Assembly (NCBI GenBank): GCA_050115015.1
Contig: JASFRI010000136.1
Coordinates: forward strand, 1 to 10,166
Length of the DNA: 10,166 bases
Direction of reading: 5' to 3'
DNA from: JASFRI01 sp050115015
GTDB taxonomy: Bacteria > Acidobacteriota > Polarisedimenticolia > CBDVAL01
The translations under genes were made by a program, and so were the position numbers. Of this stretch, positions 6,648 through 10,166 are shown one piece after another; the first letter of the stretch is position 1; the number at the start of each line of letters is the position of its first letter. The notes below the pieces were generated by a model. That model had not been told where the DNA came from. It did not search any database and saw nothing but the letters and a program-made list of their open reading frames with translations.

Positions 6648-7922
6648 CTACTGCCTCAGGAAGATCCGCTCCGCATCCTGGAAGCGGGCCGTCTCCGAGA
6701 TGATGATCCGGTCCCCCTCCCGGAGGCCGGAGAGGATCTCGATGTCGGAGACGCTGGTCGCGCCGACCTGGATCGGCACCAGCGTCGCGATGTCTCCCTC
6801 GATGCGGTACGCCTGGCGCCCGCCGCTGGTCTCCAGGAAGGGGCCGCGGGCCACCTTCAGGACGTCGGACCTGGATTCGAGGATGATGCGGGTGGAGACT
6901 CGCTGGTTCTGCCGCAGCCCCTGCGGCGGGTCGCCGTCGAAGGTCACGATGCCGCGCACCTGGGAACCCTCGACCTCGGGCGAGATGCTCTTCAGGTGGC
7001 CCTCGTAGACCTCGCCGTCGTAGTTGATGCGTGCCGGCACGCCGATCCCCATCTCGTCGGCGTAGCTCTCGGGGATGAGCACCTCGATCTCGAACTCGCC
7101 GAGATCGACGATGCCGATCAGGGGCTGGCCGGGGACCACGGCGTCGTGGTCGTTCACGTCCAGCCGCGACACGAGACCGTCCACCGGGGCGCGGATCGAC
7201 AGCTCGTCCACCTGGCGCTGCAGGTCCGCGACGACCAGGCGTTGCCGCTCGAGCTGCAGCTCCTGGTTGTGCACCTCGAACTCCAGCGTCTCCTTCTGGA
7301 GATCGGCGTTCTCCTTGGCGTGGGTCAGCGAGAGCTGCGCACGCTGCAGGTTGTCCTGGGCCTCCTCGTACTCCACGTCGTTGAGGATGCCCTCCGCGCG
7401 GCTGCGGTCCGCCCGGGCCATGGCCCGTGTGGCCGCCTCCAGCTCGACCTGGGCGAGGTCCACCGCCTGGCGGTCCGAGAGGATCGTCTGCCGGGCGCGG
7501 ATGCGCCCCCGCTCCACCTCGGACTCCAGGGACTGCGCGGTGGACTGCTCCTGCTTGAGCCGGCTCGCCAGCTCGGGGCTCTCCACCTTCGCCAGCAGCT
7601 GCCCCGCCTCGACCACGTCGCCGGCCCGCACCTCGGCGCGGACGATCCCGCTGACGGGGCTGAACAGGGTCGGGTGATAGGCGGCGACGATCTGGCCCTG
7701 CACCGAGAGGTCGCGCTCCAGGTCGCCGCGGGTGACCACGCCGATCCGGACGCGGGACAGGTCCACGGAGCGCTCCGTGCTCAGGAACCGCAGCGCCCTG
7801 GGCAGGAACAGGATCCCGGCGGCCAGCAGGACCAGGGCCACCGCCCCGGGCACCAGCAGCCGGCGGGACCATGCCCGCTTCGTCGCCACCGCCCGGTCCA
7901 TCGCTGACGTTCCCTGGATCAT
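6648..7922 (-). CDS. HlyD/MacA-type periplasmic adaptor (membrane fusion protein)
   Basis: Inner-membrane-anchored adaptor that bridges the ABC permeases to the periplasm, and usually to a TolC-like outer-membrane channel; 424 aa. It has a short cytoplasmic N-terminus, a membrane anchor (about 23-40), a first biotinyl-lipoyl half (about 80-113, with SPVSGIV and VEAGQLLAKVESPEL), a long helical hairpin or coiled coil (about 116-241), the second lipoyl half (RAPVDGLVSRL through PGQPL, about 244-268), a beta-barrel (about 277-350) and a membrane-proximal domain (about 355-424, with GLREGDRIII). The ATG at 7922 has GAGGAGGT 9 bases upstream, better than the internal ATG at 7901. It is the first gene of the operon, with a sigma-54 promoter whose predicted leader is only about 19 bases. 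No outer-membrane channel gene lies in the window. Confidence 0.94.
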   Translation of the reverse strand: MIQGTSAMDRAVATKRAWSRRLLVPGAVALVLLAAGILFLPRALRFLSTERSVDLSRVRIGVVTRGDLERDLSVQGQIVAAYHPTLFSPVSGIVRAEVRAGDVVEAGQLLAKVESPELASRLKQEQSTAQSLESEVERGRIRARQTILSDRQAVDLAQVELEAATRAMARADRSRAEGILNDVEYEEAQDNLQRAQLSLTHAKENADLQKETLEFEVHNQELQLERQRLVVADLQRQVDELSIRAPVDGLVSRLDVNDHDAVVPGQPLIGIVDLGEFEIEVLIPESYADEMGIGVPARINYDGEVYEGHLKSISPEVEGSQVRGIVTFDGDPPQGLRQNQRVSTRIILESRSDVLKVARGPFLETSGGRQAYRIEGDIATLVPIQVGATSVSDIEILSGLREGDRIIISETARFQDAERIFLRQ

Positions 7923-7951
7923 CCTGCCGCTACCTCCTCGAGCCCCCCTAC

Positions 7952-7967
7952 AGCAATCCCCCTGCCA
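7952..7967 (-). promoter_or_regulatory. Sigma-54 (-24/-12) promoter of the efflux operon
   Basis: The minus strand reads TGGCAGGGGGATTGCT. Against the sigma-54 consensus TGGCACG-N4-TTGCW this matches 11 of 12 defined positions, with GG and GC exactly 10 bases apart. Transcription should start near 7941, just before the GAGGAGGT ribosome binding site (7932-7939) of the adaptor gene. A sigma-54 activator gene in the same cluster, an IHF-type site and upstream dyads all support the call. Confidence 0.85.
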
Positions 7968-7995
7968 TCACCCCATACAACGCCAAACGCCTGTA

Positions 7996-8008
7996 TATCA
8001 GCAGCTTG
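7996..8008 (+). promoter_or_regulatory. IHF-consensus site between promoter and activator sites
   Basis: The plus strand reads TATCAGCAGCTTG, a full match to the IHF consensus WATCARNNNNTTR. It is centred near -61 from the predicted start, between the sigma-54 element and the upstream dyads, where IHF commonly bends DNA to bring activator and polymerase together. At equal base frequencies such a match is expected about once in 33,000 positions per strand, so chance is unlikely in this short interval. Binding itself is inferred. Confidence 0.6.
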
Positions 8009-8025
8009 AGCACTCAGCCCCGCCG

Positions 8026-8037
8026 GGACACCTCTCC
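8026..8037. promoter_or_regulatory. Activator-site dyad 1 (weakest)
   Basis: GGACACCTCTCC differs by one base from the dyad at 8067-8078 and keeps the GGACA-N2-TNTCC pattern. It is centred near -90 from the predicted sigma-54 start and 16 bases from the next dyad. It is likely a lower-affinity site for the NtrC-type regulator encoded at 1798-3198. Confidence 0.6.
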
Positions 8038-8040
8038 TGC

Positions 8041-8054
8041 CGGACAGCTGTCCG
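8041..8054. promoter_or_regulatory. Activator-site dyad 2 (perfect 14-bp palindrome)
   Basis: CGGACAGCTGTCCG is its own exact reverse complement. It is centred near -106 from the predicted sigma-54 start, a usual distance for enhancer sites of NtrC-type activators, whose Fis-type helix-turn-helix binds as a dimer to such dyads. Confidence 0.75.
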
Positions 8055-8065
8055 CATCCCGACCC

Positions 8066-8079
8066 CGGACACCTGTCCG
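8066..8079. promoter_or_regulatory. Activator-site dyad 3
   Basis: CGGACACCTGTCCG has perfect 6-base arms around a CC centre. It lies 25 bases from dyad 2, centred near -131. The three sites share GGACA-N2-TGTCC and together look like an enhancer array for an oligomerising sigma-54 activator. Confidence 0.72.
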
Positions 8080-8082
8080 CCG

Positions 8083-8104
8083 AAAAATCCGGGAAAAATC
8101 CGGG
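8083..8104. repeat. Tandem 11-bp repeat with phased A-tracts
   Basis: AAAAATCCGGG occurs twice in direct tandem. The two A5 runs are 11 bases apart, about one helical turn, so they should add up to a local bend just upstream of the activator dyads. The second copy runs into the outer arm of the foldback that begins at 8101. Confidence 0.7.
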
Positions 8105-8336
8105 TCGGACCGTCAGAAGTTGTTGACACGGAACTAGATACTTGGAAAAAGAGGGGTGATTTCGGCGTTAGGAGGCTCATTTCAGGGTCGAAATGGGCCC
8201 TCGAAGCGAGCCGCTCTCCAGCCCGTGTGGCTTAGAGGGACCATTTGGGCCCCGAAATGGGCGTTTTAAGGCTCCAGGAGGGGGGTGTTTTTCGCCGAAG
8301 TGTCTTCCTTGAAGTCGTTTCCGACGGTCCGACCCG
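8101..8336. repeat. 236-bp foldback with concentric inverted repeats
   Basis: The outer arms (8101-8118 and 8319-8336) match in 17 of 18 positions, the outermost 14 being perfect (CGGGTCGGACCGTC and its complement). The inner arms (8176-8207 and 8230-8261) match in 26 of 32. Both pairs are centred on exactly 8218.5, so they belong to one symmetric element; the stretch between them is only weakly complementary. Each inner arm is itself a dyad (CATTT, 6 bases, CGAAATGGGC), so the two also read as direct repeats 64 bases apart. No protein frame fits here. No clear target-site duplication is seen at the ends. It may be a MITE-like element, a structured RNA or a regulatory DNA foldback. Two mismatches become G-U pairs only in plus-strand RNA. 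Confidence 0.7.
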
Positions 8337-8343
8337 AGAAGAC

Positions 8344-8381
8344 AAAAAGGGCGCGGGATGGCGGATGGCCATCCCGCGCCC
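8344..8381 (-). terminator. Intrinsic terminator of gdhA
   Basis: A perfect 14-bp stem (GGGCGCGGGATGGC and its complement) with a 5-base loop is followed on the minus strand by TTTTT (8344-8348). It starts 25 bases after the gdhA stop codon and should isolate gdhA from the efflux operon. Confidence 0.92.
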
Positions 8382-8405
8382 GTGGTGCGGAGGGGGTAAA
8401 GGGGG

Positions 8406-9767
8406 CTAGACGACGCCCTGGTCGAGCATGGCGTCGGCCACCTTGATGAAGCCGGCGATGTTGGCGCCGTTGACATAGTTGCCGGGCGTGTCGAAACGCT
8501 CGGACGCGTCGATGCAGGCCTTGTGGATGTCCTTCATGATCATCTGCAGGCGGTTGTCCACCTCCTGGCGGGTCCACGAGTAGCGCATGCTGTTCTGCGC
8601 CATCTCAAGGCCGGACACCGCCACGCCGCCGGCGTTGGCCGCCTTGCCGGGGCCGTAGAGGACCTTCTCCTCGATGAACAGATGCACGCCCTCCGGGGTC
8701 GTCGGCATGTTGGCGCCCTCGGAGATGACGTAGACGCCGTTCTTCACGAGGTTCTTCGCGTCGGTGCCGTTGATCTCGTTCTGGGTCGCGCTCGGGAAGG
8801 CGCAGTGGGCCTTGTGGTCCCACAGCGGGTTGTGATCCTGGCCGGGGTTGATCGCGGTGAACTTCGCGCTCTTGTACTTCTCCGCGTACTCCTTGATCCG
8901 GCCTCGGCGGACGTTCTTGAGATCCATCACGAAGGCGAGCTTGTCGCGGTCGATCCCCTCCTCGTCGTAGATGTAGCCGCCCGAGTCGGACAGCGTGACC
9001 ACCTTGCCGCCGAGGTCGAGTACCTTCTCCACGGTGTACTGCGCCACGTTACCGGAGCCCGAGACCAGGCACGTCTTGCCCTCCAGCGTCTCGCCGCGGG
9101 TCTTCAGCATCTCCGCCGCGAAGTAGACCGAGCCGTAGCCGGTCGCCTCGGGCCGGATCAGCGAGCCGCCCCAGTTCAGGCCCTTGCCCGTGAGCACACC
9201 GGAGAACTCGTTGGCGAGCCGCTTGTACTGGCCGAACAGGAAGCCGATCTCCCGGCCGCCCACGCCGATGTCGCCGGCGGGAACGTCGGTGTTCGGGCCG
9301 ATGTGGCGGAACAGCTCGGTCATGAAGCTCTGGCAGAACCGCATCACCTCGTTGTCGCTCTTCCCCTTCGGGTCGAAGTCCGAGCCGCCCTTGCCGCCGC
9401 CCATGGGCAGGGTCGTCAGCGAGTTCTTGAACACCTGCTCGAAGGCCAGGAACTTCAGGATGCTCAGGTTCACCGAGGGGTGGAAGCGCAGCCCACCCTT
9501 GTAGGGACCGATGGCGCTGTTCATCTCGATCCGGAAGCCCCGGTTCACCTGGACCTCGCCGTGATCGTCCACCCAGGGAACCCGGAACATCATCACCCGC
9601 TCCGGCTCGACAACTCGCTCGAGGACCTTGGCGGTCCGGTACTCGGGATGCCGGTCCAGCACCAGCGTGAGGGAGTCGATGACCTCCTCCACCGCCTGCA
9701 GGAACTCGGGCTCGCTGGGGTTCTTCGCACGCACCTCGGTCATGAACGCTTCACTCGTCTTCTTCAT
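8406..9767 (-). CDS. gdhA: Glutamate dehydrogenase (probably NADP-dependent)
   Basis: Cytoplasmic enzyme interconverting 2-oxoglutarate plus ammonia and glutamate; as the usual NADP type it would act mainly in ammonia assimilation. The 453 aa match the roughly 450 of hexameric bacterial GdhA. The N-terminal domain has GPYKGGLRFHPSVN (88-100), the catalytic-lysine motif PMGGGKGGSDFDP (121-133; K126) and PAGDIGVGGREIG (163-175; D166). The Rossmann domain has GSGNVAQ at 237-243, with SDSGG at 260-264 after the second strand, the pattern of E. coli-type NADP enzymes. EGANMPTTPEG (350-360) and the C-terminal AANAGGVAVSGLEMAQNS are also typical. The ATG at 9767 is preceded by GAGGGAG at 8 bases; an upstream in-frame ATG at 9869 would add 34 residues that do not look like the family. 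It has its own terminator and seems to be a single-gene unit. Confidence 0.96.
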   Translation of the reverse strand: MKKTSEAFMTEVRAKNPSEPEFLQAVEEVIDSLTLVLDRHPEYRTAKVLERVVEPERVMMFRVPWVDDHGEVQVNRGFRIEMNSAIGPYKGGLRFHPSVNLSILKFLAFEQVFKNSLTTLPMGGGKGGSDFDPKGKSDNEVMRFCQSFMTELFRHIGPNTDVPAGDIGVGGREIGFLFGQYKRLANEFSGVLTGKGLNWGGSLIRPEATGYGSVYFAAEMLKTRGETLEGKTCLVSGSGNVAQYTVEKVLDLGGKVVTLSDSGGYIYDEEGIDRDKLAFVMDLKNVRRGRIKEYAEKYKSAKFTAINPGQDHNPLWDHKAHCAFPSATQNEINGTDAKNLVKNGVYVISEGANMPTTPEGVHLFIEEKVLYGPGKAANAGGVAVSGLEMAQNSMRYSWTRQEVDNRLQMIMKDIHKACIDASERFDTPGNYVNGANIAGFIKVADAMLDQGVV

Positions 9768-9781
9768 GGGGCTCGCTCCCT

Positions 9782-9800
9782 CGTCTTCGTCGCGAAGACG
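9782..9800 (-). promoter_or_regulatory. Hairpin in the gdhA leader touching the ribosome binding site
   Basis: Eight-base arms CGTCTTCG and CGAAGACG flank a 3-base loop. On the minus strand the stem ends on the first base of the GAGGGAG ribosome binding site (9776-9782) of gdhA. If it lies in the transcript it would sit against the ribosome binding site and could influence initiation or message stability. A regulatory role is inference. Confidence 0.45.
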
Positions 9801-9848
9801 TCTGGCTCGATGCTCGGATAAGCACCACTCTCGAACAAGGAGCTTAAT

Positions 9849-9860
9849 CACCGGCCGGTG
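9849..9860. repeat. 12-bp perfect palindrome upstream of gdhA
   Basis: CACCGGCCGGTG is its own reverse complement, about 80-95 bases before the gdhA start. It could be an operator, but a 12-bp palindrome made largely of CCGG can arise by chance in DNA this GC-rich. I found no convincing -35/-10 pair to anchor it. Confidence 0.35.
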
Positions 9861-9886
9861 GGCGCACAATCGGCAGAATCCCCGAT

Positions 9887-9912
9887 CGATCTACAGGAAA
9901 CCCTGTAGATCG
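9887..9912. promoter_or_regulatory. 11-bp inverted repeat in the gdhA upstream gap (operator or hairpin)
   Basis: CGATCTACAGG and its exact reverse complement are separated by AAAC. It lies 120-145 bases upstream of the gdhA start and about 100 bases past the stop of the LuxR-type gene. It has no T-run, so it is not a standard terminator. A regulator-binding dyad for gdhA or a 3'-end hairpin of the upstream gene are both possible. The rest of the 9801-10009 gap holds nothing else I can support. Confidence 0.55.
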
Positions 9913-10009
9913 CCGAGGAAGAGCCTGACGCGCACGGCGTTGTCGCGGAAAACGTCCGGCCGTCGGCGCTGGAGCCACAATCTCCGCACCGTCCCGGCGG
10001 GGGCGGCGC

Positions 10010-10166
10010 TCAGTCGATCTCGATGAGCCGGTTGCGGACGCAGTACTTGACGATGTCGACGACGTTGCGGGCGCCGAGCTTGCGCATCAGCGACGCCCGG
10101 TGGGTCTCGGCGGTCTTCACGGCGATCCCGAGGACGTCCGCGGCCTCCTTCGAGGAGTAGCCGTCG
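10010..10166 (-). CDS. LuxR/NarL-family response regulator, C-terminal part only
   Basis: The last 51 codons of a gene that enters from the right edge and ends at a TGA (10010-10012). The visible protein is a LuxR/GerE-type helix-turn-helix: SSKEAADVLGIAVKTAETHR forms the two helices, with the usual VKTAETH recognition-helix pattern, followed by the RKLGARNVVDIVKYCVRN dimerisation helix and the end RLIEID. The spacing and the short tail are those of NarL/FixJ response regulators, which bind DNA when their receiver domain is phosphorylated. The receiver and start lie outside the window, so its partner kinase and targets cannot be named. It is followed by gdhA on the same strand after 242 bases, so a functional link to gdhA is possible but unproven. 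Confidence 0.85.
   Translation of the reverse strand, partial: DGYSSKEAADVLGIAVKTAETHRASLMRKLGARNVVDIVKYCVRNRLIEID

Noticed and set aside
6648..7907. A plus-strand open frame opposite the adaptor gene
   Set aside because: Low-complexity Leu/Asp/His/Arg composition; the minus-strand frame has complete adaptor domains and a good ribosome binding site.
8123..8128. TTGACA on the plus strand as a -35 box for a transcript of the foldback
   Set aside because: No -10-like hexamer occurs 15-18 bases downstream; the bases there are AAAAAG-like.
9812..9830. A possible sigma-54 element upstream of gdhA (TGGTGC...GAGC on the minus strand)
   Set aside because: The GG and GC are 11 rather than 10 bases apart, and the TTGC part is absent.
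9768..9869. N-terminal extension of GdhA from an upstream in-frame ATG
   Set aside because: The 34 extra residues are Arg-rich and unlike the family; the ATG at 9767 has a well-placed GAGGGAG and gives the normal length.

Overview
This is a GC-rich window (roughly two-thirds G+C by eye) from a Gram-negative bacterium. The organism type is suggested by a periplasmic adaptor of the HlyD/MacA type, split MacB-like permeases, sigma-54 control and an apparent IHF site. I cannot fix the phylum from the sequence; a deltaproteobacterial-like, Acidobacteria-like or FCB-like GC-rich lineage would all fit. Every gene I can support lies on the minus strand, so the window is best read from right to left.

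Right edge to about 8344: the last 51 codons of a NarL/FixJ-type (LuxR-family) response regulator enter at the edge. A 242-base gap follows, holding several inverted repeats, and then gdhA (glutamate dehydrogenase), which ends in a strong intrinsic terminator.

7923-8343: a 400-base control region without a gene. Nearest the next operon it holds a complete sigma-54 promoter layout. There is a -24/-12 element matching 11 of 12 consensus positions, an IHF-consensus site at about -61, and three GGACA-N2-TGTCC dyads at about -90, -106 and -131. Further upstream is a 236-base foldback (8101-8336) whose outer and inner inverted repeats share exactly the same axis.

7922-230: a six-gene efflux and regulation cluster. 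It runs HlyD-type adaptor, LolD/MacB-type ATPase, two different FtsX/MacB-type permeases, an NtrC-type sigma-54 activator and an NtrY-like histidine kinase. The transporter genes are tightly coupled, with stop codons overlapping the next ribosome binding site. Before the activator gene there is a GC-rich stem and then an extended -10 promoter placed exactly 6 bases before its ATG, which predicts a leaderless transcript. A perfect 34-bp palindrome lies between activator and kinase genes.

Working model (inference): the kinase, which has two membrane segments and almost no periplasmic domain, phosphorylates the activator. The activator binds the three dyads, IHF bends the DNA, and sigma-54 polymerase transcribes the transporter operon, with read-through giving positive feedback. 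The leaderless internal promoter supplies the starting level of activator. The left 229 bases hold no convincing complete gene, but a second extended -10/leaderless start with the same geometry lies at the very edge.
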